Assembly: GCA_039090855.1 (NCBI GenBank)
Contig: CM076996.1
Span: 45,040,469-45,104,468, forward strand
Source of the DNA: Macrothele yani
Taxonomy: Eukaryota > Arthropoda > Arachnida > Araneae > Macrothelidae
Length of the DNA: 64,000 bases
Direction: 5' to 3'
Shown here: piece after piece, positions 20,743 to 32,229 of the stretch
Numbering within the stretch: position 1 is the first letter of the stretch
How the letters are laid out: every line of letters starts with the position of its first letter
Notes under the pieces: model-generated
What the model saw: only the letters and a program-made list of their open reading frames with translations
Told to the model about the DNA's origin: nothing
Databases searched by the model: none
Position numbers and translations under genes: made by a program

Positions 20743-21473
20743 TTAGAGATGCTTGAGACGAAAATGAAGTTTCACGATCGCTGTTCCACGTTCAAATGGC
20801 ACTAATTGGCCTATGTGATTCCTTAAAACGATTTCAATGGTTTGAAAATTTTTTCTTGCAAGAGACAAATAATGAGGTCGATCGAACAAAGCGCTCACCA
20901 TCTCTCCATCCACGCCACTCACTTTAACGATGCGAAGGAGAGGAGCAACCATGTCTCCTACCGGTTGCGGTTCCACAATATCACTGTACACATACAACAG
21001 AGAAAACCGACCGTTTAGATCTGCGATAAATTCACCATTTACCGAGACAGCTCCACTCACGGCTGAAAGTTGCATGGGTTGGTATCCTAAGATTTCCGCA
21101 ATCCCTGGGGGAAAACCAAGCGCGTAGCTTTAAGAAGAGTTGACTTGACCTTTTGAGTCGCTTTATTATAATTCAAAAAGATTTTATTGGCAAAATGATT
21201 GCTCATGGATTTAACAATGTCCGCTATAGACTCGTAATGACCTGGAGATATTCTTCCCGTCTTAAACTGACCTGTTCCCAAATCGTATTCGAAATGGTTG
21301 AAATTTTCCGTGATATTATACCACGAATGGGGGTAGATGAGCTCGACGAGTCCCACTTCCCAGTCTCCATTCAGTTCGACTGGGGAAGGAAGACGTGTTA
21401 TAAAATGGGATATTTTGTTGTCCAAAAAGTATCCGAGAGAGCTGTCGCTCGGTAGTGTCAGATAGAAACTCAT
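20743..21473 (-). pseudogene. Minor capsid (penton-type, single jelly-roll), frameshifted
   Basis: The first part (21473-21087) starts MSFYLTLPSDSS and has SHFITRLPSPVELNGDWEVGL and YPHSWYN, typical of the Polinton penton protein. The second part (21075-20743) starts near MQLSAVSGAVSVNG and ends HFRLKHL in another frame. The break lies at a five-base C-run (G-run at 21107-21111 on the plus strand), consistent with loss of one base. The upstream extension of the frame to 21545 overlaps the integrase end and is unlikely to be coding. Confidence 0.9.
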
Positions 21474-21511
21474 CTTGACGAATGACGTTTCATTTAAAAA
21501 TAAGGCCGGGT

Positions 21512-22554
21512 TTATAGCGAGGTCAAGTCTTCCGCGGGGATCCACGCGTTGAATTTATCGGAGTAGCCTTTAAATTTGACAAAGTATTCCATTTTTCCTT
21601 TTCTTTTGCGTTTCTTTAGAACACGTTCCACAGAAAATGTCTCGGAAAGTGTCACTTTTTGAAGCTCTTCGGCGTAGAATGTCCCTTCCAGCTCTTCGTT
21701 CAATAAATCTTTTACTTTGTACACGGGAGGGGATCTTGGAATGAGGTCACTCACCACAAACACTTCTTCCGTCCAATTTGATTCGTATCCTTTTTCAAAC
21801 GTTAATTTGGTTTTAGAAATCCTTACGTGATCGCCGACTTGGAATTTATAGGAATGTTTTTCCCTCTTGAAACCACTATATAGATTGTCAAACACTTGCT
21901 TTTCACTGTTTTCGTTCACTTCCACAGGCTTCATTTTTATACTTCGATGGGGAGAATGATTGTAACTGTGGACTAAATCGTCAAACACGTCGATGAATCT
22001 GAAGGTGTTTTGACTTGTAAAGTAGCGCCACATTCTAGTTTTCAACGTGCGATTGAATCTTTCCACACCACTTGCTTTTGTCTCGTTGTTCGTCGTAAAG
22101 AAATGCACCTCGTGCTGTTTTAAAAACTTTTGGAATTCTTTGTTCTTAAATTCAGTTCCTTTATCAGTTTGCAGTTTTAAAGGTTTTCTCTGTTCGAAAA
22201 TCTTGGAAAACGCTTGAACGATATGGAACCCCGACTTTTGTTTTAGGGGAATCACCCACGCATATTTGGAAAATATATCAATACACGTCAACAAGTAACG
22301 AAATCCATTATTATGTCGACTCAAACTGGGAAGGTCAACCAGGTCTGCTTGAAACTGTTGATCTATTTTATTCACCAACACTCTGTTTCTCGGAAAATGA
22401 CGTCTCGTCGGTTTGTGGAGGGTGTACGTTTTCTCCCCCTTCAGCCATTTTCCACGTCTTTTTTCTTGACGCCTTCTTTCTTGACAACGCGGAATAAAGC
22501 ATTCACCCCACCGAGACTTCCTTCTTTTACGGCTGTAAGATACGCCTGTTTCAT
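21512..22554 (-). pseudogene. Retroviral-type integrase with chromodomain, frameshifted near the N terminus
   Basis: Polinton integrase joins the element ends to host DNA and makes the 6-bp duplication. The core has the DDE residues in QADLVDL, TDKGTEF and SGVERFNRTL. A chromodomain is at the C terminus (FSVERVLKKRKRKGKMEYFV, FNAWIPAEDL). The usual N-terminal segment (MKQAYLTAVKEGSLGGVN...) is in another frame from 22554. It meets the core frame near 22446-22455, where one base is missing. The frame that reads upstream through 22660 is cysteine-rich by chance. The core from YTLHKP to the stop is open. Confidence 0.92.
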
Positions 22555-22774
22555 TACATCCTTCATTACAACAATTCAACGAGAGATGTTCCACCGTAAC
22601 AGAAAAATTCATGTTCACACCAACTCGTTCACAACTCAAATAACGTCCACTCCCCCTCACACTGCATTTTTAAATAAAACTCCAAGAATTTTATTAAAAA
22701 TGCTTCCCCTTTCAAACATATTTTCTCAATGGTCTCGCTGGGACCACCAGATCATTTTTTATGAACCTGAGGGG

Positions 22775-23386
22775 TAAAAAATACTGCAACGTGTATAAAA
22801 ATTCCTAAGACCTCAGGGAATTCCTGAAAATATAAATTTAATAAAACAAAACATATTGGAAACGACAAAAAAACTTCCTTCAAACATTTGACAAAGTCCA
22901 GTAAATCTCCCGAGAAAATTAAAAAAAAATAAATATTGGAAAGACTTCTTAAAAATTTGTCAACGTCCAATAAATCTCCCGAGAAAAAGTTCCAAAAAGC
23001 ACCGCTAGGGGGGACATACACACACCCTTTCCGCCACTCGGTCGTTGCCATCTCTCAAAGATCCATTAAAAGTTCCAAAAAGCACCGCTAGGGGACAGCA
23101 CATCGAGTTGACATCCCCCTATATCTACCCCCTTTCTCCCACTCGGTCGTTGCCATCTCTCAAAGGTCCATCGAAAGTTCCAAAAAGCACGGCTAGGAGG
23201 CAGCACATCGACCCAACACACTAGCGTCATCTGCCACGCCCTTTCTTCCACTCGGTCAAGTCATCTACCACGCCTCCTGATCCTTCAGCCGCAAGCCACG
23301 CCCTATCCTTCTGCGTCAGTCCACGCCCCCTGATCCTTCTCTAGAAGGAGCTGCTCCTCCGGCAGAATCGGTCCTTTTATACTACT
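22775..23386 (-). repeat. Polinton right terminal inverted repeat
   Basis: Inverse of the left repeat. It has three iterated units with GCACCGCTAGG (22998, about 23083 and 23183, the last as GCACGGCTAGG) and ends at ACTACT|CACAGG. The inner boundary lies just beyond the block CTCAGGGAATTCC. Confidence 0.9.
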
Positions 23387-23439
23387 CACAGGGTGGGGCA
23401 TTAACGACGTCAGAGTTACTACGAATCCTTTTTTCAGGT

Positions 23440-23685
23440 TTTAGTGATCAGTGATCACAATGAGCAGCTGTATGGGCTAAAAGCAATCGTCCGTCCAAAC
23501 TTCGGGGCCAGTAGTTCTAAAACCGGGGGGGGGAGACAGTTACGTAAGACAAACACACTCTTCATGTGTAACCCAGGGCTCCAACCCTGGCCCACTGAGA
23601 CAAACTCGGCTACAACGGATTCTTTTCTTTTTGGTTTGTTTAGAGGTTAACGACCACCGTGAGCAACTCAATTCACCTCGCATTG
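23440..23685 (-). mobile_element. Old, diverged SINE-1 relative
   Basis: It keeps the order of the SINE body (GGGCTAAAAGCAATCGTCCGTCC, TACGTAAGACAAACACA) and a decayed head. A short piece of the 3' end (TTAACGACCACCGTGAGCAA) lies at 23648-23672. It is far more diverged than other copies. Confidence 0.5.
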
Positions 23686-23972
23686 CATCATGGGAAAACA
23701 TTTCCATGGCCGCGGACCAACAATTGTTTGTTTTTACATACGTTTTCGCATTGCTTAACATGGCGTTACGTCGCAAGGGTTCAGTAAAATTGCAATTTTT
23801 GTAAATTTCTTAACGACATGTCAAACTTTTGCTGGTGGGATTGTTGTGCTAATAAATCCTGCCACCTAAATTGTATAGAGGGAGGAATAACTTTCCGTAA
23901 TTTTTTTGTGAAAAGGCCGAAACTGAAGTAATGGCTGTGTAAAATGAAGCCCGATGATTTCCATCCAATGTT

Positions 23973-24196
23973 TTTTTTTTTTTTTTTGATTGGAGGTTTA
24001 ACGACCACCGTGAGCAACTCAATGGGCTATAAGCAGTCGCCCGTCCCTAATTTAGGGTCACTGGTTCCAGGGAAGGGAGAGAGCCAGTGCCGTAAGACAA
24101 ACACAACATCCATGCCTGACCGGGATTCGAACCCGGACCCCTTACGGACGAATGATCAGAGGCCAACGCCTTAGACCACCGCGCCACCGGGGCGGC
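23973..24196 (-). mobile_element. SINE-1, full length
   Basis: Target duplication CATCCAATGTT at 23962-23972 and 24197-24207. Confidence 0.92.
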
Positions 24197-24350
24197 CATC
24201 CAATGTTCATTCTCCAATATATTCTGCCCACCTTAACGAAAAAGATTTTGGATATTATGACACAACGAATCAAAGGCAATTGAAACCTGGTAGTGTTCCT
24301 TCGAATTTTAATTAAAAAAAGAAAGTTAGAAGGAAAAAACTGATGGCCTA

Positions 24351-24572
24351 ATTTTTTTTTATTTGGTTGAAGGTTTAACGACCACCGTGAGCAACTCAAT
24401 GGGCTATAAGCAGTCGCCCGTCCCTAATTTAGGGCCACTGGTTCCAGGGAAGGGAGAGAGCCAGTGCCGTAAGACACACACAACATCCATGCCTCACTGG
24501 GATTCGAACCCGGACCCCTCCCGGACGAATGATCAGAGGCCATCGCTTAGACCACTGCGCCACCAGGGCGGC
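24351..24572 (-). mobile_element. SINE-1, full length
   Basis: It has a short interrupted tail and an imperfect target duplication (GATGGCCTA at the left, GATGACATA at the right). AAGCGATGG subfamily. Confidence 0.85.
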
Positions 24573-24764
24573 GATGACATATTTGAATCGGTAAGCTACG
24601 AATTAAGTTTTACGTTCTTTCTCCAAAAAACGAAACAAACATTATAATTTTTCTTTTATTTAATGTTATGCATTCACTTAATTTTTAAGCAGATTGCCTA
24701 GTGTGCGAACCCTAGTTTGTTTTCATATTGCGTATTTGTCTGGGCTTCTAAATATTTTGTTTTG

Positions 24765-24791
24765 CAAAAAAAAAAAAAAAAAAAAAAAAAA
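24765..24791 (+). repeat. Isolated poly-A run
   Basis: About 26 As without an adjacent SINE body; it could be the tail of a deleted retroelement. Confidence 0.6.
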
Positions 24792-24877
24792 TGTTCCCAA
24801 GTTTATGTTTCAGATGTTTGGCCAATGTCTGAGAATAAGAACATGAAAATTTAATATACCGTGTACGAGAAATGCTA

Positions 24878-25112
24878 CGCCGCCCCGGTGGCGCAGTGGT
24901 CTAAGGCGTTGGCCTCTGATCATTCGTCCGAACGGGGTCCGGGTTCGAATCCCGGTGAGGCATGGATGTTGTGTTTGTCTTACGGCACTGGCTCTCTCCC
25001 TTCCCTGGAACCAGTGACCCTAAATTAGGGACGGGCGACTGCTTATAGCCCATTGAGTTGCTCACGGTGGTCGTTAAACTTCCAATCAAAAAAAAAAAAA
25101 AAAAAAAAAAAA
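24878..25112 (+). mobile_element. SINE-1, full length with ~30-base tail
   Basis: Target duplication AAATGCTAC at 24869-24877 and 25113-25121. The long pure A-tail suggests a fairly recent insertion. Confidence 0.92.
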
Positions 25113-25121
25113 AAATGCTAC

Positions 25122-25384
25122 ATTAAAAACTTCATGATGACTGATGGCGTTGTTCTCCTGCATCATGCGAAATAAACATCGAACATAAAATTGTTTTGGT
25201 ATCTTTTTGCAACCTTGATTTGTTCTTCTAAGAAATTTATTTCTTCTTCTTCGCTCTGTACCTCTATTAATTCGTTGGCAGACTCCATGACGTTAAGATT
25301 GCAAAAATTAGCCAAGATATAATCAAATAGCGTCAACATTGAATCAGCAGCCATGTTGGTCCGCAGAAATCCACTTCTGACGTC
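25122..25384 (-). other. Unrecognised sequence with a 63-codon frame
   Basis: The minus-strand frame 25163-25354 is acidic (SEEEEINFLEEQ) and could be the start of a decayed element gene. No family is recognised. Confidence 0.2.
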
Positions 25385-25494
25385 ACATGAATAAGGTCCA
25401 TGGGCTTTAAGCAGTTGGCCGTCTCTAATTTAATGCCACTGGTTCCAGGGAAGGGAGAGAGCCAGTGCCGTAAGACAAACACAACATCCATGCC
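25385..25494 (-). mobile_element. SINE-1 body fragment
   Basis: Body only, without the tRNA-like head. It ends at the CATCCATGCC junction before unrelated sequence. Positions 25495-25950 hold no recognisable gene. Confidence 0.7.
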
Positions 25495-25956
25495 CAAAGT
25501 CCATTTAAGAAAATAGGGGGCCCGGGGCTGGACGGTATTTTGGGGCCCCAGTATTAGTTGTTACATCTAGGATTTCACTATGGTTGGCCGAATTACAATA
25601 CCCAGTAGAAAACACTCCCAAAATATGATGAGGAAGCGATAAAAATATCCCCACCATATTGAAGTGAGTATCCTATGATTCGTGGACTAATCAGTGTTAG
25701 CAAGAAAATATAAAATTGAATGGTTGAAAAATGGACACCAGTTCAGTTCTACTTCAATACCCCCTCCCCTCGAGGGTTCAGCTTTTCGAAATTATATCGA
25801 AGTAGTGCATAAAGTAATATGATCCAAATATCATGATTCAAACGAATTCTTAATGTATGAAAATTTCCCCCAATAACAAATGTGTACAGAAGAACATCTG
25901 TAATGCTTTCGAAATATTTGAGGATGGAATGAGGGCGACTTTACTTTTTGCGGACT

Positions 25957-26014
25957 AAAAAAAAATTCAATTTCTTTCCTCCTAAAAAGGGGGAAAGAAA
26001 TTGAATTTTTTTTT
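25957..26014. repeat. Perfect 23-bp inverted repeat with 12-base loop
   Basis: Arms 25957-25979 and 25992-26014, each with TTCAATTTCTTTCC or its inverse flanked by nine A or T. It is next to a SINE insertion. Confidence 0.85.
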
Positions 26015-26037
26015 ACAAAGCAGTTTCTTATTGTTTT

Positions 26038-26254
26038 TTTTTTTTGATTGGAGGTTTAACGACCACCGTGAGCAACTCAATGGGCTATAAGCAGTCGCCC
26101 GTCCCTAATTTAGGGTCACTGGTTCCAGGGAAGGGAGAGAGCCAGTGCCGTAAGACAAACACAACATCCATGCCTCACCGGGATTCGAACCCGGACCCCT
26201 TACGGACGAATGATAAGAGACGAGCGCCTTAGACCACTGCGCCACCGGGGCGGC
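26038..26254 (-). mobile_element. SINE-1, full length
   Basis: Target duplication CTTATTGTTTT at 26027-26037 and 26255-26265. A separate A24 run follows at 26281-26305. Confidence 0.92.
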
Positions 26255-26492
26255 CTTATTGTTTTCGCTGTGGCATCTGCAAAAAAAAAAAAAAAAAAAA
26301 AAAAAGAAATATGACACCGAATTTTCGGTTGAATGAACACGTCTTTTGAATCCGTTCTGACGCAAAGTAAATTTATCAATTTATCAGAGCTATTCAAAGT
26401 CAATGGAACCGGTTAGGAAAACGATCAACCGGTTTCTACAATCGATAAAACATCCGCAAAAAGGAAACATTTACTTAGTTCATTGGCTCTTT

Positions 26493-26506
26493 GGGGGCTT
26501 AAGCCC
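26493..26506. repeat. Perfect 14-bp palindrome
   Basis: GGGGCTTAAGCCCC, immediately upstream of the 125-bp tandem repeats. Confidence 0.7.
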
Positions 26507-26513
26507 CTCCAAA

Positions 26514-26795
26514 GAGATTAAGAGCGACGTACGTCACAAATTAAACATTCAAAGATATTATTTTACATGTTTAAAAAATTACACAGTGTCTGACATAGTG
26601 TCTTCTATTACATGGTGTCTTCTTCTCAAAGCCCCAAGGAGATTAAGAGCGACGTACATCACAAATTAAACATTCAAAAATATTATTTTACATGTTCCAA
26701 AAATTACATAGTGCCTGACATAGTGTCTTCTATTACATGGTGTCTTCTTCCCAAAGCCCCACGGACATTAAGTGAGACGTACGCTACAACCGTAC
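26514..26795 (+). repeat. 125-bp tandem repeats
   Basis: Two full units start GAGATTAAGAGCGACGTAC at 26514 and 26639, over 90% alike. A decayed third start lies at about 26764. Confidence 0.85.
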
Positions 26796-26831
26796 ATAAA
26801 CTATAGGCGTACACTATATATACAGTATATA

Positions 26832-28052
26832 CACTGAGTAGCCACTTTATTATGACCACCCCCTCAGTACTTTGTTGGGCCACCTTTTGCCTTTAATACT
26901 GCGTCGATTCTTCGTGGCATGGACTCCACGAGATGCTGATACGTGGTTTATCGAATCTGAGACCATGCTTGATGAATAGCACTTTCCAGGAGTGTGAAAT
27001 TGCAGGGTTGTGTATCCAGCTGTTTGATGGCTTGTTCAACTTCATCCCACAAATTCTCAATGGGGTTGAGATCTGGAGATTGTGGGGGCCAGCTAAGCAA
27101 AGTAAACTAACCGGCATTTTCCTGAAACCAATCCTGTACAATACGAGCACTATGGCAAGACGCATTATCTCGTTGAAAGTAGCCACCGCCATTGGGATAA
27201 ACCATCCACATGACAGGATGTACTTGGTCTGCAACGATGTTTAGATATGATGTGCCAGTCAGACGTTGATCAACATGAATTAAAGGGCCCAAATCATGCC
27301 AGAAAAACATTCCCCAAACCATAACGTTGCCTCCACCAGCTTGAAGGGTTGTAGCAATGCATTTGGGGTCCATGCTTTCGTGCTGTTTCCGCCAAATTTT
27401 CACTCGGCCATAGGCATGGTGCAACTGAAAACGTGATTCATCGGACCAAATAATTTTTTTCCAATTACCGACTGTCCAATCCTTATGCTCCTGTGCGAAG
27501 TGGAGACATTTTCTCTTGTTAACTGCAGACAGCAAAGGTGTTCGAACAGGCCTTCGGCTGCCATATCCCATCCGATGCAGTGTACGGCGAACAGTGCGTG
27601 CAGAGCTCATTTGAGGGGATCCTCGATTAAGATGGTCTGTAATTTGCTGCACTGTTGCCCTTCTGTTGTCTGTTACCAGTCTGGACACTCTCCGTTCCAC
27701 CCGAGCAGTCACTAGTCGATGGCGACCACACGCTGCACGTAGAGACCCAGTTTTTTGGCTGACAGTCCAGTCTTTAAACACTTTAACAACAGCTTCTCTG
27801 GAACATTTCACGAATGCCACGGTTTCGGTGATACTCGCTCCATCGCTCCGAGCTCCTACAATCATCCCACGTTAAAAGTCCGTCAAATCGCATTTTTTAC
27901 CCATCTCATCACCCCAAAATCACTTCTACTACTGTCGCAAGCACTAAGCTTTCCCTTTTTATACTAGCCTCGCCCTCTGACGGCAACAGCGTGCAGCCAT
28001 AGCTCATTTGCTTAAAACTGTCAGGTGGTTATAATAAAGTGGCAACTCAGTG
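26832..28052 (-). mobile_element. Tc1/mariner element M1, complete ends
   Basis: 1,221 bp between TA dinucleotides. The inverted ends start CACTGAGTAGCCACTTTATT, with about 30 of 36 positions matching. The transposase lies on the minus strand. Confidence 0.93.
26864..27904 (-). pseudogene. Tc1-type transposase of M1, broken
   Basis: DDE transposase that would cut and paste the element at TA sites. The N-terminal helix-turn-helix region is present (CSREAVVKVFKDW). Catalytic residues are in IIWSDESRF, FQRDNASCH and, in another frame, SPDLNPIENLWD, with 34 residues expected between the last two. Lesions are a stop at codon 11 from the ATG at 27904, a frameshift near 27110, and a further stop near 26945. 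The C terminus is KAKGGPTKY. Confidence 0.9.
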
Positions 28053-28086
28053 TATATATATATACACACATTGTGTACGTATACTA

Positions 28087-29626
28087 CACTGCCGGACAAT
28101 TGCTAAGGACGGATGACAATAGCAACGATAGCAACCATAAAATGGAAGGCAGGAAAATGTGGAAATTAGCATAAGTGCGGGATACAGTAAGACGTGTTGT
28201 GCGTATGCAAATTTTGGATTGCCGAACTTGTTCGTGACGTCATAGCGCTGATAAGAGATATAAAGGATTTGACGCGTTTTGACCGTTGTTGTTCAAACGC
28301 AAAGTTGAAAGGGAAAGAATCAATTGACGAACTTGCAATTTTCAGTATGTCTTCCCGACATAACCTAGATGATTTTACGCGTGGCCATATTATTGGCAAG
28401 ATTGAAGAAGGGCGAAAAATAACAGATGTTACCAGGGAGTTCGACGTCAGCCACAGTGTTGTTTCAAGGCTTTGGAAATCATTTCAAACAAATGGAGAGT
28501 GTAGCAAACGTCACGGGGAGGTCGTGTTCGCAGTACGACACCTGCAGAAGATCGGTACATAGTGCTATCAACAAAAAGACACCGGCGCAGCACAGCTGCT
28601 GAGGTAGCAAATCAGTTTATGGCTGCTACTGGCAAGCGGATCTCCCGAAAAACTGTCGCCAGACGTTTGCATAAAGGAGGACTATACGCCCGCCGTGCTG
28701 TTGTGTGCATCCCATTGTCCAGACGTCACCGTACCGCCCATTTGCAATGGTGCCATCAACATCGCAATTGGGCTGATAACGACTGGTCTGCTGTCCTCTT
28801 CTCAGATGAGAGTAGATACAGTCTATCGTCTGATTGTCGACGACAACTGATCTGGCGTGATAGTGGTACTGCATATTGTCCAGCAAACATACAGAAAAGA
28901 GATCGATATCCGACATGTAGTGTCATGGTGTGGGCTGGCATCATGATCAATGGCCGTACGTCCCTCTATGTGCTTCCAAATGGGACTATGACTGGCCAAC
29001 GATACATTAATGATGTTCTGCTACCTCATGTTCGCATGTTCCGTGGTGCTGTCGGTGATAGATTCATTTTCATGGACGACAACGCAACATGTCATCGAAC
29101 AGTCGCTGTCCAGGATTGTCTTGAGAGCGAGGATATTCAACGCCTCGTATGGCAAGCACGTTCTCCAGATCTGAATCCCATTGAAAATGTGTGGGATGCT
29201 TTGGTGAGGAGTCTTGCTGGTCGCCAATGCCCTCCAATAAACAAGGACACCCTCATCCGTGCACTGACAGAGGAATGGGATAAATTACCCCAACAGCTGC
29301 TTGATAATGTTGTGCAAAGCATGACACGACGTGTGGAATCTTGCATCGCCCTCCATGGTGGCCATATCCCGTATTGACATCTTACGCCGGAACGCCTGCG
29401 GACGGTAATTGCATTTTTTTCACGTTTACGTATTGTGCACAAAATGGCCTGTTTGTCCCTTGAACACGTTCCAAAGCCTTCTGGATTTCAGAGCACAATA
29501 AATTGTCTTTCTTGTAATGTCCTGGCATTCATGACATTATTTTATTTCACTTGGCATCCAACCACACTTACTTTTTTATGCGCTATTAGCCGTTTATGAT
29601 CCGTCCTTAGCAATTGTCGAGCAGTG
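28087..29626 (+). mobile_element. Tc1/mariner element M2, complete ends
   Basis: 1,540 bp between TA dinucleotides. The ends CACTGCCGGACAATTGCTAA and the inverse of TTAGCAATTGTCGAGCAGTG match. It lies 34 bp from M1. The same family occurs inverted at 54876-56409. Confidence 0.93.
28347..29377 (+). pseudogene. Tc1-type transposase of M2, one frameshift
   Basis: It starts MSSRHNLDDFTRG, with helix-turn-helix motifs (VSHSVVSRLWKSF; KRISRKTVARRLH). The DDE residues are in VLFSDESRY, FMDDNATCH and SPDLNPIENVWD. The only lesion seen is loss of one base in a G-run near 28516, inferred by comparison with the second copy at 55.1-56.1 kb, which keeps the run. Two frames (to 28562 and from 28562) together span the whole protein. 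The C terminus is GGHIPY. Confidence 0.92.
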
Positions 29627-29657
29627 TATATATACATATAGTATACGTACACAATAT

Positions 29658-29725
29658 AGGAATTCCTGTTGGAGGGGACTATATATATATCCGTCTATAT
29701 ATAGTCCCCTCCAACAGGAATTCCT
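29658..29725. repeat. Perfect 30-bp inverted repeat, 8-base spacer
   Basis: Arms 29658-29687 and 29696-29725, each containing AGGAATTCCTGTTGGAGGGG or its inverse plus an AT tail. It lies 30 bp beyond M2 and has no mismatch. Confidence 0.9.
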
Positions 29726-29729
29726 GGGT

Positions 29730-30003
29730 GCGCCACTGACTTAGTTCCACCAGCGCTTCGGCTAAAAATCATGCTAAGAAAATTAGCAAATGGTGCATAA
29801 AAAAAAGTTTTTCATAGCTCAAGGAAGTAATCAGAGCCAACGAGATTTTCAAATCGAACAGTTAAAAGAAGAAATATAGAAAATGAATCATGATATAATC
29901 TACGTCTGCTACTGGAAGAATTTTGAGTAATAGAAAAGTTGAAAATAGGGGGGAAATATTCTTCATGGAAAAAGCTATGCTAAGGAAAAAGACATTTTCA
30001 AAT
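29730..30003. other. Spacer, nothing recognised
   Basis: AT-rich sequence between the inverted repeat and the next element; no gene or known repeat seen. Confidence 0.4.
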
Positions 30004-32207
30004 GGTGTCGTCCCACATCCGTACGTGCCATTTCCATACAAATGGATTTTTGCCCCATTTCCGTACACATCCAGATCGTCTAGTGCCATTTCCGTACACA
30101 GATGTGAGTAAGATATGCGTGAAGAAAACCAGAGAATCGGGGTCGTATTGATAACCCCCCAACCTCCCCCTTTTCTCCAGTGCGGCAGGGTTCACGGCTG
30201 TAGGAGCCTCTGTTGGGCAAACTTCTGTGTCACATTTTATACTCTGGACCAATTACGGTCACATGTCAACAACGCTGGGGAATGTCAGATATGTAAGTTA
30301 GCGGTATATCTTTTTAGGAAACTTCATACGGAACTAGTAAAGATTTTGTTAGCGTAAAATCTTTTGTGGAAACTTCATACGGAACTAGTAAAGAAATAGC
30401 CAGGAATTTTTGAGGCAGCTTTAAACTAAATATTAAAAAGAAAAGCATTTTTTTTTTGCTGCTTTAGTTTATAAAACAAGGATGGCGGTAGAGTAGCTCT
30501 TATAGAAAAATTCACCGTCATGGCATTTTTATTGTTTTTTTCTTCTCTTCCCTTAAAATTGTTAGGAGAATAGATTTCGTGTTTGCGTTTTTTAGGCTTT
30601 TACAATTTTATATTTTTGAGACTTCTGACTCTGAGCTCAAAATCTAAATTTCATCTTCGGTGCACAGAGAGAGAGAGAATTTATTTAAATTTTATTATTT
30701 ATAATATTTTATGGGATTTTCTTTCAATGGGCAAAACGTTGCGGCATTACGTTAAGTGCATTTTTTTTTAATATTCAAGAGTATATAATTTAAGTATTTC
30801 TACTTTTTTGTGCTACAATTCTTAATTGTTGTTTATTTGCTTATGAACGTTCTGTATTTTCGTACAAAATTGCTAAATGTCATTAGACAAGTGTTTTGTG
30901 TTTGTGACCGTGAGGCATTTTAAAAGAGGTTGGTCTTATTTCTTTAAAAAAAAAGTTGCATGATATGATTTACTCTGGTCTAACTGTTTGCAGTACTTTC
31001 TATTGATATACAACAAAGGCAGACATTTTAATTGCCACGTAAACATTTGTTTACACGGGTTTACGAAACATGCCTGTAGGTACCAAAGAATTTGAATTAT
31101 TAAAACGCCCATAAAACCTAATATGGAGTTTTAAAATTTCAGTAATTGAAAGCTAATAGATTTTCACGAAAGGGCCTCGAAGATTTTTTTTGCGGGAGGA
31201 TCCGGAGTTTTTCTGCTACGCCACTGCAAAGCTCTTATCTTTCTTTTTCATTTGAACTGTTAGCATGTGCGGAAAAGTCTCCCGACATTTGAAAATTCCC
31301 CATAGGAGATTCTCCCGCCTTTCTGAGTCAAGGGCCGTGCACAAATTGCATTTTACACGAAATACCGAATGTGGGGGAGATTTCCGGAGTTGGCATTTCC
31401 ATTTTTACCGCAACATACAGATGTATATTGACATGCTCTGCAGTTGGTGGTTCCCTTGTTTCTCCAGTCGCTTTTCTTCTCATTCTGTATTAAGAAGATT
31501 TCACTGAAGGTAACAGTGGAATTTCTGTTACGAATTTGTAACCTTGTCTTATAAGGGGATCCATTTCTTCCAGGGATATTTGTGTAATAGGCTCCTCATC
31601 CTCTCTCGTCATTTTTCTTGCGTGAAAAACGCTTTTCTTTACCTTTGTCATCGCTATGTCTGGCTAGCAGACGTGTGGAGACACATTTACGACGATACCG
31701 CCTTTATTCTTCAGTGTTTCACTGCAATTATCATTTCTTTCTTTTATACACAACCAACTTATGACGCCCTGTTTGGTTTTTCCATGCTGCCGGTACTGAT
31801 GACCTTCGTGTATATGGCAGCGGGTTTATCTTTAGTCGTCTGAATGATTTCCATTTAAAATAAAAAAACGCAAAAAATCACACATGAAATTAAACATCTC
31901 CGACGAATGCTGAAGACTGTAAAGATGGCATTAATTAGTGTGCAACCTGTTTGCCTTTCAGTTTTTATTGCTGTTCCCGCTTAACCCACCATGAGCGCCA
32001 ATTGGTTGACGAAAACATCTCTGTCTCTGTTACGTCGGAGGAATTCGGACAGTGGATCGGTATTTACTTTCTACCTTAGTATTCCCCCCGTCTGTTACCA
32101 GGCGCGGTGAAACTGTGCGGAAATGGCACTAAGCGATCTGCAATGTACGGAAATGGGACAAAATTCCTTTTGTACGGAAATGGCACGTACGGAAATGGGA
32201 GACAATC
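30004..32207. mobile_element. Unclassified element with ~100-bp inverted ends made of iterated motif
   Basis: The left end (30004-30105) and the inverse of 32107-32207 align over about 95 bp. Each holds four spaced copies of a TACGGAAATGG motif in the order ...GGCAC, ...GGG, ...GGCAC. The 2-kb interior is AT-rich. Short frames at 31265-31507 and 31544-31843 (the latter hydrophobic) show no transposase motif. The exact termini and target duplication are unclear. Confidence 0.6.
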
Positions 32208-32229
32208 TTATCAAATACGTCTCCCGGAA

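Larger units (their letters stand above)
5811..23386. mobile_element. Polinton/Maverick (adintovirus-like) element, complete ends, decayed genes
   Basis: The element is 17,576 bp. It starts AGTAGTATAAAAGG and ends with the exact inverse. It is flanked by CACAGG at 5805-5810 and 23387-23392, the 6-bp duplication expected for Polinton integrase. Inside are all hallmark genes: DNA polymerase B, retroviral-type integrase, packaging ATPase, adenain-type protease, double-jelly-roll major capsid and penton-type minor capsid. An extra AlkB-type gene is present. Genes 8.6-15.9 kb run rightward and 16.8-22.6 kb leftward. SINEs at 7636 and 10779 inserted later. Most genes carry stops or frameshifts, so this copy should not move or form particles by itself. 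Confidence 0.97.

Noticed and set aside
31544..31843. Hydrophobic 99-codon frame inside the 30-32 kb element
   Set aside because: Could mimic a membrane protein, but the T-rich composition explains it and no family is recognisable.
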